Source: Nepenthes gracilis | Lineage: Eukaryota; Streptophyta; Magnoliopsida; Caryophyllales; Nepenthaceae | NCBI GenBank assembly: GCA_033239525.1 | Contig: BSYO01000038.1 | Span: 4,963,041-5,027,040 of the forward strand | Reading direction: 5' to 3' | DNA length: 64,000 nt | Part shown: positions 1 through 8,889 of the stretch, one piece after another | Position numbering within the stretch: the stretch's first letter is position 1 | How the letters are laid out: every line of letters begins with the position of its first letter | Notes under the pieces: generated by a model | What the model saw: only the letters and a program-made list of their open reading frames with translations | The model's database searches: none | What the model was told of the DNA's origin: nothing | Position numbers and translations under genes: made by a program

Positions 1-402
1 ATGCTTCGGTGATGGCAAGGACATGATATCGTAGATATTCTTTTGACAACCATTCTGTCCAAAAGAATGGTTTGTAATGCGTGATAATGAACTCAAATCC
101 GTGATATTCTTTGCACACATATATTCTTTTGAACCACAAATTCGTGATAATGAACTCAAGGTATGTAATGCTAAGGCAAATGCAATTAATTTGTCTTTGC
201 ATGCAAAAGAATGACTTATAGTCAAAAGCAAGGTGCAAGATTCGAGAAAAAATATCATGTAAATTTCAAACACGTCCACAAGGAAGACTAATGATACTTC
301 TATATGTCCAAGAATTAAGATCTCCCATTTTAATCTATGTCCAAGAATTAAGATCCATAAATAGCTTATATCTTATAGTAGGCAAATACAGCTCTAAAAA
401 GT

Positions 403-413
403 CTATAAATATA
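403..413 (+). promoter_or_regulatory. TATA box of the left NETWORKED-like pseudogene
   Basis: CTATAAATATA lies about 560 bp upstream of the NAB exon. The same box is kept in the right arm at 20945-20955 on the minus strand, within a well-conserved block. Retention in both arms suggests the ancestral promoter. The stretch from here to 971 holds 5' leader or intron sequence. I see no exon for the usual N-terminal tryptophan-rich NAB start, so exon 1 is lost or lies outside this stretch. Confidence 0.4.
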
Positions 414-1002
414 ATCCATGTTGGTGGAAAATTATTCTCATGTTCAAGCTATGAACTTTTCACACACTGCAAACACACAGAGAAGGAAACACAACATAGT
501 TAGACAATTATTTCAGAGGTTGTGAGGTTTGGATCCTTAAGAAGGCAACACAGCTTGAGTTGGTTTGTAATCTCAGAATTTTAGTTTTCAAACAAGCTAA
601 TGGCAATATCAAAACAAAGGGTTTTTCTAGAACTCACTTTTTCTCTCATTTTATTTTTTCATCATCATTTAGAATATTCAATTTAGTGCTTATAATTGTT
701 TGATCATAGATAGCGTGACAATGTTCTTGACTACTGCTATATTTTCGAATCTATGAAAAAGACACACAACAATTTTAAAGAGAACTATTTCCTTTATTTT
801 TTTCCATGTGTTCTATAATGTTTTTTTATGCATTTTTCTTATAATCTCAAGCCATCATGTTCGTTTTTGAAATAAATCCTTTTATGTGATTTGTGGATTT
901 TAAAATATGTCAACACTGTGTCTTAAGCAAAATTGTGATGGCCTGACTTGAATTTTGCATTTTTTTTTCAGTCAAAGATGGATGTCAGGATCAAGCTTAT
1001 TG

Positions 1003-1058
1003 AAGAAGATGCAGATTCTACTTACCAAAAAAAAAAAAAACAAAGAAGATGCAGATTC
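1003..1058 (+). mobile_element. Minimal LINE-tail insertion with 16-bp target duplication
   Basis: AAGAAGATGCAGATTC occurs at 1003-1018 and again at 1043-1058. Between them lie 24 bp: TACTTACC, 14 A residues, then CA. The right arm has one copy of the 16-mer and no insert (about 20340-20360, minus). TACTTACC plus poly(A) is the 3' terminus shared by the larger LINE fragments here, so this is an almost completely 5'-truncated insertion. Confidence 0.85.
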
Positions 1059-1260
1059 AATTGAAAGGAGAAATGACGTGTTATAGGAAACAGTCAGAGC
1101 TCTTGAAACCGGTTGAGGAATTCTACTGGGCTTACAGTTCATCAGCAAAAAGATATGATGATGCAACGGCAGCTCCTTTAAGAGTACAAAACCATGAGAG
1201 AAGTATCTCCCTGCCAAGTATCATTTCTCTTCTCTGATGATGATGTGCGCTCAACTTTTG

Positions 1261-1869
1261 AGCCACATACTCCTTTCACACAACTTCCAATTCATGAATT
1301 TGATCCTAAAAAATCTGGCACTACAGCAAGTATAAATGGGTTAAAACATCAAGAGGAAAATCAAGAAGGCTTAGCTCACTTATTAAATGAGAATCAGAAT
1401 CTCAAGACTAGGATTTCCATTGAGTCTAAGCGAGCACACAAGACTAAACTGAGCTACAAACTGAGCCACACACTCCTTTCACACAACTTCCAATTCATGT
1501 GTTTGACCCTGAAAAATCTAGCACTGCAGTAAGTAGAAGAGGTTAAAACATCAAGAGGAAAATCAAGAAGGATTAGCTCAATTATTAAATGAGAACTAGA
1601 ATCTCAAGACTGGGATTTTTATTGAGTCTGAGCGAGCGCACAAGACTGAAACTGAGCTACAAACCGAGCCATATACTCCTTTCACACAACTTCCAATTCA
1701 TGCATTTGAACCTGAAAAATCTGGCACTGCAGTAAGTAGAAAGGGGTTAAAACATCAAGAGAAAAATCAAGAAGGCTTAGCTCAATTATTAAATGAGAAT
1801 AAGAATCTCAAGACTATAATTTTTGTTGAGTTTAAGTGAGTGCACAAGACTGAAACTAAGCTACAAACA
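1261..1869 (+). repeat. Three tandem copies of a ~203-bp NETWORKED coding unit
   Basis: Units begin at 1261, 1464 and 1667, each opening with AGCCAYAYACTCCTTTCACA. They encode the segment from PHTPFTQLPIH through the LLNENQNLK coiled-coil piece. The right arm has only two units (20140 and 19936, minus strand). The repeat lies within the degraded reading frame and is likely an unequal-exchange product. Confidence 0.8.
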
Positions 1870-1924
1870 TTAACACAAATTCTTACCAAGATGAAGGGCA
1901 AAAGAAATGCTATCTTCATAAAAT

Positions 1925-2140
1925 CCATCTGGGAAGATTCTTAGTATTACGACCAATTAGGGCAGATGGCCTGTCATGCTCAAGAAAGGGTTCATGGGAC
2001 GCTTCCGGTTTGGGCCGCACCTAGCTGTCTAAAGGTCCTCTCCGGTTAACGAGGGTATTGACTGTCCTCTGGGCAAATCGGTCATGATTCTCCTAGGCTA
2101 ATCGCCTCTTTGAGCCGGCTCACTTCAGACATCCCCATCA
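1925..2140 (-). repeat. 3' LTR fragment of the left Tat element
   Basis: Read on the minus strand it starts TGATGGGGATG just after the purine tract and follows the LTRs at 11757 and 16106 for about 216 bp, through AATCTTCCCA. It then stops against NETWORKED sequence. The remaining ~690 bp, including promoter and terminus, are missing, so no target duplication can be tested. Confidence 0.75.
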
Positions 2141-3389
2141 CTAGCCTCTCATACCAGTGGTCCGTATTTTTGGTCTCCGGCATGTTTATGATGGGACGTG
2201 ACAGGTCGTGTTATCTTCTCAAGTCTGACCCATATTCCCTTTTTCACTATTCTTGGCATAACCCTGCGTTTCCTGATTTTCTACAGATTTGCCAGGTTGG
2301 CAGTCCTTTGGCGTTTAGCGTCCCGCTTGCTTCCCCGCATGCTATAAATTGGGAGCTTTCAGCGTTTCTTCGCATCATCTCCCTCCTTAATCAGTGAAAT
2401 GGTGTGAGAGCTTGATATTGCCGCGAGGCTTGCTATTTCGGCCTCCAGCTATAAGCTTAGGCCGTTCGCATTCTCTTGTGTCATTGTTTCGAGACACGGT
2501 GCTGGTTTGCTTTGGTATCCCTTTTTTGTATAGGTGGCAGCTTTGGTCACCCCTTTTCGTGCAAGCAGCTGCTGACATGCTTTAAATCTGTATTCGAATC
2601 TCGCCTTTCACTCGAGAGCTCATTCAAATGGAGAAGTGCCTTCGGGTCAGGTTGCTTTCTTATATATTTCTCCCTTCCCCTCTTTTTCATTACTGTTGTT
2701 TCACTGTACATTGGCCTCTGAAGACTGTGTAACTTGTAAGCAGATGGTTAATGAGAAAACTAACAACCGTTTTTGCGTACAATTCCAAGTTACCTCTCCG
2801 TCTCTCTCGTCACAGCACACCTTGTCATTCTTGCTATTATTATTATTATTATTTTATCTTTTATACTCCGGAATAGTCGAGAAGTTGAGGGTCCTAGCCG
2901 GGCGGATGAGATGATGAAACCGAGGGACCAGTACCGAAAATGGTCTTGTCAAAGAAGGTGGAGTGGATAGTTGACCGACTTCATTGACCAAAGCACTGGA
3001 ATTCAGAGAGCGGGTCTGTTGACCAAACCACTGGAATCCGAAGAGCGAGACAGAGCCAGAATGGGTGTTAACCTAACTGGCTAGGAAGTCGTGCGTTGTG
3101 GCATATGAACTCATGCATTTCTATCATCAGCTGTCGCTTTTTGCCATGTGTTGCTTGCCGGGAGCAACATTATCTTCACAATAAGTGAGACGGGTGATTC
3201 AACTTGACCTCGTGCTCTCCGACTTGACCTCGTGCTCTCTGGTGTCGACACTTGTCAGGCCATGATTGCCACACCTTTTCAAGGCACTGCTCCGTTTTGG
3301 TGGCGGCGTCGTTTACAAAAGCCAAAAGTTGACTCAAAATTTCTCTACTTTTCCTTTGACTTCCTTTACCTGTCTTTTCCCTTGTTTCC
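2141..3389 (-). other. Tat 3' noncoding region with purine tract
   Basis: This stretch lies between the antisense ORF and the 3' LTR. It is matched along its length by 14845-16105 reversed. It contains a conserved TATA-like box for the opposite strand (2342-2350) and an ATT microsatellite near 2838. No open frame in it is conserved between the two copies. Confidence 0.65.
2342..2350 (+). promoter_or_regulatory. Candidate promoter of the antisense accessory ORF
   Basis: CTATAAATT, plus strand, lies about 1 kb upstream of the ATG at 3390. The partner copy has CTATAAATTG at 15895-15904, minus strand, in the same place relative to its ORF. It points the right way for an antisense transcript and is kept although surrounding bases differ. 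Function is inference. Confidence 0.35.
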
Positions 3390-4390
3390 ATGGCTCCTAG
3401 TGTCGATGCAATCCTCTCCATTCTCGACTCCAGTGACATCAAGGCTTTGTATGTACAATACAACATCCCGCCGTCGATCTTGTTCACTATTCTAGGGAAG
3501 CAAGACAGGGCCTGCTCCCCGCCGACTGGATACATCATCAACTACGAGGCTCACCTACGGAGTGGGCTTCGTATCCTCATTCCTGAAGAGCTGCTTGATA
3601 TCCTTCAGGCCTTCAAAGTCCCTGTCGTAAGGCTCCATGCCAATGTCGTGCGCTACCTTTGCTCATTGTGCATATTTTTCCATCATCACTCGAGGATGCT
3701 ATTTCATGCGCAATAAGGGTCATTTTTAGATTTACACAAAGCGGGGATTAGATCTTGCTCTCTCCCAGGGCATCAGCCAGGTTATCTACGAGTCTATGAA
3801 GAATTGGAAGGATCAATTCTTTTTTGTAAGAGTTTCTGATAACTGGCTGGGGACTTCGGCAATGTGCCTGAGATCCTCAACGGGAGGCCTTTATGAGAGG
3901 AGGTGGAGGCCATTGAGCCACTTATGGCATTGGCCCGGGTGCATCTAGACAAGTTTAGGAGGGATCACCTCGTGTCCCCCGAAAAGATCAAGCGAGCCCG
4001 CTGTGGCCTGCCCTCGCTGACCCAGAAGGCAAATGCTCCTCCCACAGCACCATCCAAGCCTAAGAGGAGGGCTGCGGCTCTGCTCTCGTTATTGGGAATG
4101 CTTCTGGTAGCCCTTCCCCAAAGCGGGCTACGCCAACTCCACCTTCTTCCTCGTCCTCCACTGCCACTGACTTTTGCATGGCCGGGCGCCTGCGATAGTG
4201 ACTCCCCTTACTCCCTTGGATTTGGGCCCTACGAGAGACGCCGCCGGGGAGCCCGTTGTCGAGCTGCCGTCGTCCAGTGTATCTGCAGCACCAACAAGTC
4301 TCTGTAGGAAGACGAAATTGCTCATACGATGCGGCTCGTGACCGAACTCAGGCAGAAGGAGATGAAGCGCCGAGTTAACGTCCGCTGATT
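3390..4390 (+). pseudogene. Antisense accessory ORF of a Tat element (PF04195-like gypsy-type transposon protein)
   Basis: The frame starts MAPSVDAILSILDSSDIKAL and includes NYEAHLRSGLRILIPEELLD, then LQAFKVPVVRLHANVVR. This resembles the 'putative gypsy type transposon' domain (PF04195): a short beta stretch, 'GLR-P-LL--L' and a following helix. It lies on the strand opposite to gag-pol, downstream of integrase. After about 109 residues the frame shifts. Later pieces keep basic and Ser/Pro-rich segments (about 3903-4390). The paralogue is at 13960-14844, minus strand. The function of such ORFs is not known. Confidence 0.65.
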
Positions 4391-5088
4391 GCGATGCGCC
4401 GCAGAAAGTCAAACGGGCTAACTACCTTGACCAAGCGTTATTTGGAGTCCGACGCCAGCCGCATGAAGCCTTTGGAGCACATGCCCGGCCAGCGTGGAGA
4501 GGATAGCAATGCTTCAAGGCTAGCTAAGGACAAGACTTCGCCTAAGGAGGTGGCTCCACCCTAGAGAAACGATTCTGGCGGGATCCATTTCGCCCAGAGA
4601 ATCATTTCCTCGCGTAAGCCCATTTTCCTATCGGGTTTTGAACTCGAGGAATGCCGATACTTCGCCGATCGATCGGAGTTGATTAGATACCGGACAGGCA
4701 TGGCTAGAGGCTTGTGCCACGTCCCCCAAGGGATCCTCCATCTTTGGGCAGTCGCCTAGATAAATCGTAGGTATAGATAACTCTTGTACACACGGGGCCT
4801 TCAAGTGCCCCTAAAAGCATATCTAAGCCGTTTGATGCTGCCCCGTCCATTGCATATTTTTGTGAATATAAACCGGCAGCATATACCTCCTCTTTTCTTG
4901 ATGATGTCTTTGTCATGGGTGGCGGCGCCTAGATCATAATCCTCGGCATTCTATCTATTGTTAGATCATGTGGCGTTCTTTCACATTTAACTCTGATCTG
5001 CTGACCATTGCTGACTTAAGGTGCTATCTCCTGTGCAGTGAAAGCTCCCTAATATTTCTTGTTCAACCTCAAATGGGCCTCTTAGCAT
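4391..5088 (-). other. Tat region between antisense ORF and minisatellite
   Basis: About 700 bp with no recognisable domain on either strand. The GC level is like the adjoining Tat sequence. It probably holds the 3' part of the antisense unit and element-specific spacer. Confidence 0.4.
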
Positions 5089-5399
5089 GGGACTAAGATT
5101 TAATCCGATCGCTTACGGGACGCTCCAAATGGAACCGAGGTTTAATCCAACCACTTACGGGCCGCTCGGTTTGGGACTAAGGTTTAATCCCACCGCTTAC
5201 AGGCTGCTTGGTATGGGATCAAAGTTTAATCCAAACGCTTACAAGCCGCTCGGTTTGAGACGAGGTTTAATCCGACCGCTTACGGGCCACTTGGTATGGA
5301 ACCAAGATTTAATCCAAACGCTTACAAGCCGCGTGGTTTGAGACAAGGTTTAATCTAACCACTTACGAGCTGCTAGGTATAGGACCAAGGTTTAATCCT
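5089..5399 (+). repeat. 42-bp minisatellite, about 7.4 units
   Basis: Units of 41-42 bp share a core of TTTAATCC then RMCNCTTAC. Unit ends alternate between ...GGTTT and ...GGTAT, giving an 84-bp higher-order period. Because 42 is a multiple of three, a repetitive peptide (RFNPTAYGPLG-like) can be read on the plus strand, but nothing suggests it is made. It directly abuts the truncated integrase. Tandem arrays in the 3' part of Tat/Ogre elements are known. Confidence 0.9.
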
Positions 5400-5977
5400 C
5401 AACCTGCGGACTATGTTCTGCTAGACGAATTTTGTGTCATTCATCTCGGTTATCAGGCCAACGAGGCAGCTTCGACCCACTTCGTGAAGTAGTCGATGCC
5501 CACCACGATGAACTTCATCTATCCAGATGCAATGGAAAATGGTCCGAGAATGTCAAGCCCCCATTGTGCGAACGTTCAGGGTGCCTGAAGCGCTCTCAGC
5601 ACTGTGGGAGGTTGATGGTGAAAGTTGTCATGGACTTGGCAATTATCACATCTCTTTACGAACTCTATAGCGTCCTTTTTCATGGTCGGTCAGTAGTATC
5701 CTTAGTGCATCACCTTGAAAGCTAGCTTATTGCTCCCAATGTGTGACGCACAGATTCCAAAGTAGACCTCACTCAACGCATAGTCAGCCTCTGCCGGCAT
5801 AAAACACCGAACGTGTAGGGTCGGATACTCTTGGCGGTATAACTTTTCATCTATGATGGTATACCAGCCAACCTTCTTCTTTTTGCACTTGGCCTCGTCC
5901 AAATTTTCCGACAGGGAATCGTTCATGAGGTACCTCCAGTAGGGCGACATCCAGTTTTCGCTGTCGGAGACCGGCAT
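5400..5977 (-). pseudogene. Tat integrase, truncated
   Basis: The N-terminal zinc-binding region is visible as EVYFGICASHIGSNKLAFKV and, after stops, KRCDNCQVHDNFH. The usual EVHEGIC histidine is tyrosine here, while the second His and both Cys remain. The catalytic core begins with QWGLDILGPF and GIDYFTKWVEA (first Asp present). After a frameshift it reads NDTKFV then QNIVRRL and stops at the minisatellite. The second Asp (TDNG region) and the Glu of the DDE triad are absent, so it cannot be active. Confidence 0.8.
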
Positions 5978-6034
5978 CGCTTCTTACTCATCTATGCTGG
6001 GAGAGCTCAAGATCTCTCGTATGTTTGTGGAGTA

Positions 6035-6490
6035 CTATTCTAGATTTTCTGCTACCGCCGCCTTTGCAAGTTGGTCGACCTTCCAGTTTTTAGCCCTTGG
6101 GATGTAAACCACGTCGAGCTTATCGAACTTTTGGATCATGCACTTTGCTTTAGTCAAGTATTTCAACAACAATGTGTTGGACGCCTCGAAACTTCCACGG
6201 ATTTGGTTGACAACTAGTTCTAAATCGTTGTAGATAGTCAAGTGTCTAACTGAGCATTCCTTAGCAAGCCGCAATCCTACAAGCAGTGCTTCGTATTCAA
6301 TCACGATATTGATGTTTAGAAACCCAAGCTTCAAGGAGTATTTCACTTCAAACCGATCACGGGTCCCCAGGATCACTCCAGCCCCACTATCCGAATTAGT
6401 TGACAAGACATCCACGTAAAGAACCCAATCTAGTGCTTCAGTTCGGTTGTTAGCATCACTGGCATAGTCTATATCGAGAATTAGAATCAT
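6035..6490 (-). pseudogene. Archaeal-type RNase H (aRNH) of the Tat element
   Basis: A 151-codon open stretch reads LDWVLYVDVLSTNSDSGAG, IEYEALLVGLRLAKECSV, IYNDLELVVNQIRGSFEA and ends VDQLAKAAVAENLE. Asp in YVD, Glu in IEYEALL and Asp in YNDLELV are the conserved acidic residues of the RVT_3-type RNase H. In Tat elements this domain lies between the RT-linked RNase H and integrase, as here. It is one of the least damaged parts of the element, but it is joined to broken neighbours and has no start of its own. Confidence 0.85.
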
Positions 6491-6976
6491 GGTCTCGACG
6501 ATAAAGTCGACCAGTACTTACCCCTTGACGGTCGACCTAGGCCTGAATTCAATATCGAACTCTCCCAATTCGATAGTCTACTTAACCAACCTCCCTAAAA
6601 CATTGAGCTTTTGCAGGATACCCTTTAACAGTTGGTCGATTAGGACAACTATCCAGTGTGCCTGGAAGTAGGGCCACAATTTTCCGGCCGATAAGGCCAG
6701 CAGCAACACAATTTTCTTGGTATGACAGTAACGAGTCTTGACGCCGGTCAACATTTTGCTGACGTAGTAAATCATCCGCTGCACATCAGACTCCTGACAA
6801 ATCAAGACGAAGCTCACTGTCGTCTCTGAAACAGCCAAGTATAGGTACAACTCTTCACCCTCTCCTGGCGGCGTCAAAAGAGGTGGGCTGGCCAGGTACT
6901 CTTTCAGTTCGTCAAAAACGGCCTGACATTCCGCCGTCCATCAGAATCCGTTCACCTTAGTGCCCCTTAAGGCCTT
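6491..6976 (-). pseudogene. RT-linked RNase H of the Tat element
   Basis: It reads LTPPGEGEELYLYLAVSETT, MIYYVSKMLTGVKTRYCHT, LWPYFQAHWIVVLIDQLLKG and, past a stop, ELGEFDIEFRPRSTVKG and VDFIVETM. This is the usual Tat RNase H string. Its upstream part (KALRGTKVNGF then AECQAVFDELKEYLASPPL) leads into the LINE insertion that separates it from RT. Two or more stops are visible. Confidence 0.8.
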
Positions 6977-7512
6977 AAAGAAAGGAAGTGATAGATACCG
7001 TGATGCAACCGACCAAGATGATAAGGGCTTTGTTTGCTACAAACGTCCGAGATGCAAATGACTGTGATGCAAATGCCCGTGATGAATAGAGCTGTATATA
7101 ACTAAGATCTTCATTTGATCGAGATCCTTATTAAGGGCTTTGCATTTGGGAGTGATGTGATAGGCCGAGGTAGGTGCAGCTGCACTTGATGATCGCGGGA
7201 AACATTGACAATGACTAGGATATATTCTTTTGACCGAGGAGTCTGAATTGGAACGGCGTCATCTTAGGACCGTGACTATTGCTAATGGCCATCCCCTTTT
7301 TGAAGTTTTCAGGTCTTTGAAGGATTCTGTTAGGATTCTTTGCATATTGTTGATGTATGTTTGTTTGACATGTTTTATGGTGCTCGGGGTATACCCCAAC
7401 CTCTATATTCTAACTCAAGTTGGCAAAATCAGTTAGAGATAGAACATAGGTTTCTTTGTGAATTTTTTTAAAATTTAATTCTATTTACTTACTAAAAAAA
7501 AAAGAAAGGAAG
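6977..7512 (+). mobile_element. 5'-truncated LINE (512 bp) in Tat pol, 12-bp target duplication
   Basis: AAAGAAAGGAAG occurs at 6977-6988 and 7501-7512. The 512 bp between them interrupt the reading frame between RT (SGDKYLPFF) and RNase H (FKALRG). The insert is plus strand. It opens with short motifs like CCGTGATGCAAATG, shared with 45573-46045 reversed. It carries the palindrome GGGGTATACCCC (7386-7397), a CTAACT/AGTTAG hairpin (7410-7436) and ends TTACTTACT plus poly(A). It is younger than the Tat element. Confidence 0.85.
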
Positions 7513-8050
7513 GTATTTATCTCCTGACTTAGCCAAGAAATAGGAGAGCGCTGTCAGTCTCCCAATCAGCCTCTGGACATGCTTCACTTTCCAATGCGGG
7601 GTCACGTCTATGAGGGCTTTTATTTTTTCAGGGTATGTCTCGATTTCCCACTGAGAGACGACGAAACCCAAAAACTTCCTAGATGATACCCCAAAGATAC
7701 ACTTTAAGGGGTTTAGTTTCATCTGGCGTGCCCGTAGCACCTTGAAGGCTTCGGCGAGATCAAAAATATGGTCGTCGGTGGTCTTACTTTCGACGAGTAT
7801 GTCGTCTACGTACATGTCCATATTTCAACCGATTTGTTTCTCAAACATTTTGTTCACGAACATTTGGTTCTTCTTGACAAGAACCACTTTAGAGAGCCAG
7901 TCCAAATACTAGACTTCCCTAATAAATTTGGCATCCAGCAACTTCTTAACCTCCTCTCGGATGGCTATTAGCTTCTCGATGGAGTTGTTTCTTCTCTTCT
8001 ACCTGATGGGCTTACGGCCAAGATTGAGACCAAATTTGTGGACTATTACT
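7513..8050 (-). pseudogene. Tat reverse transcriptase with internal deletion
   Basis: N-terminal RT sequence NSIEKLIAIREEVKKLLDAK then FIREV and LSKVVLVKKN runs straight into MFVNKMFEKQIG and, after a stop, MDMYVDDILVESKTTDDH. The YVDD motif (catalytic Asp pair) is present, followed by KCIFGVSSRKFLGFVVSQ and GRLTALSYFLAKSGDKYLP. The segment that normally lies between VKK and the NKMF motif, about 70-80 residues including the first catalytic Asp (MDAFSGYNQI-type motif), is missing. The junction is near 7860. Confidence 0.85.
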
Positions 8051-8249
8051 CCGACCGGGATCCCAGGCATGTCAGTGTGCGTTCACATGAAGACATCCAC
8101 ATTATACCTTAAGAACTTGATTACCCGGTTACGCAAGGGTTCGACGAGCAAACCCCCTATCAGTAAGCATTTATTCGGGTTATCCAGATTTAGGGGTATG
8201 AAGTCGCCCAACATTTCACCGATACCGCATGCTGCAGGAAATTTTATTT
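8051..8249 (-). other. Protease-RT linker of the Tat element
   Basis: Degraded Tat pol sequence between protease and RT. It carries low-quality similarity to the linker that precedes the LGRKPIRQKRR-type motif. No domain can be named. Confidence 0.4.
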
Positions 8250-8560
8250 TTAGGTGGGTATTGATATTACGGCCCCGAATGCCGCGAGGTATGGTCTGCC
8301 GAGTATGGCATTGTACACAGAAAGCAAATCAACAACCAGGAATATGAGCGTGTGGCTCGTTGTCCCAGGGTACGTGCCTAAGGTTACCACTAGTTGGATG
8401 GTCCATTGGATCGCCACTGGTTCATTATCCAATTTGTACTCGTTGTCCTGGCATACGTGCCTAAGGTTACCTCTATCCAGATGGTCTATTGGACGACCAC
8501 TGGTTCATTATCCAATTCATACAGTGGCCCTTCGACCGGTTTCAGTTGACTGTTTTTTAC
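8250..8560 (-). pseudogene. Tat aspartic protease, C-terminal part
   Basis: It reads LDNEPVAIQWTIQLVVTLGT, then FLVVDLLSVYNAILGRPYLA. The 'YNAILGRP-L' string is the conserved C-terminal flap/helix of gypsy proteases. An 83-bp unit is duplicated in tandem (about 8359-8441 and 8442-8524), repeating the LDNEPV...VTLGTY segment and breaking the frame. I could not find the catalytic DTG/DSG. The enzyme splits Gag-Pol in intact elements. Confidence 0.75.
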
Positions 8561-8889
8561 TCCCAATTTGAAATAAGCATAAAATAAAGCAAATTTTTCG
8601 AGCTTCTATTACCAATAAAAACTCGTTTTAGCTGGTAGTTTATAATTTTATCTGAAATGAGAGCAGATACAAGCAAGGGGTTAGTATGAGGGGAGATTAC
8701 ATGTGCCATATCATCGTTATTAAAACTAATGACATCATCTCCTACCCTCTCTACTTGTTGTGCCCTATCGGCCTCTCCTGGTGATCCGCATTGTGAGTCT
8801 TCGGCGGCCTAGTAGTCACCATGTTAACCACTCTTGCTCCGACTCAGTTCCTCGGCTGCTACTGCTCGGGCATATCCTTGCCTAAAGGA

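Larger units (their letters stand above)
972..1924 (+). pseudogene. NETWORKED (NET1/KIP1-like) actin-binding protein pseudogene, 5' part
   Basis: A T-rich tract ending in CAG (969-971) opens an exon reading MDVRIKLIEEDADS, then after an interruption SIERRNDVL...KPVEEFYWAYSSSAKRYDDAT. This is the C-terminal half of the NAB domain, which in this plant family binds F-actin and links it to membranes. A coiled-coil-like segment follows (GLKHQEENQEGLAHLLNENQNLKTR). The gene is dead. A LINE tail interrupts the NAB exon at 1019-1042, frameshifts and stops follow, a 203-bp unit is triplicated, and homology to the right-arm copy stops at about 1924 where an LTR begins. The family assignment is strong; the member (NET1 type) is inferred from the C-terminus of the right-arm copy. 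Confidence 0.8.
1..4293 (+). repeat. Left arm of a large inverted duplication
   Basis: Positions 1-300 read as the reverse complement of 27185-27490. 320-1924 matches 19680-21060 reversed, and 1925-4293 matches 13960-16335 reversed, in the same order. Over the NETWORKED exon the arms look roughly 90% identical by eye, while the Tat part looks nearer 80-85%. The left arm lacks the equivalents of 16336-19680 and 21070-27183. The outer part is clearly one duplication. Including the Tat part in the same event is inference, since two insertions of one family could also explain it. Confidence 0.75.

Noticed and set aside
5087..5341. Repetitive peptide (RFNPTAYGPLG-like) on the plus strand
   Set aside because: It is the translation of the 42-bp minisatellite; unit length divisible by three keeps it open by chance.
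5089..5399. CRISPR array
   Set aside because: Units are contiguous without unique spacers, and the context is a plant retrotransposon.
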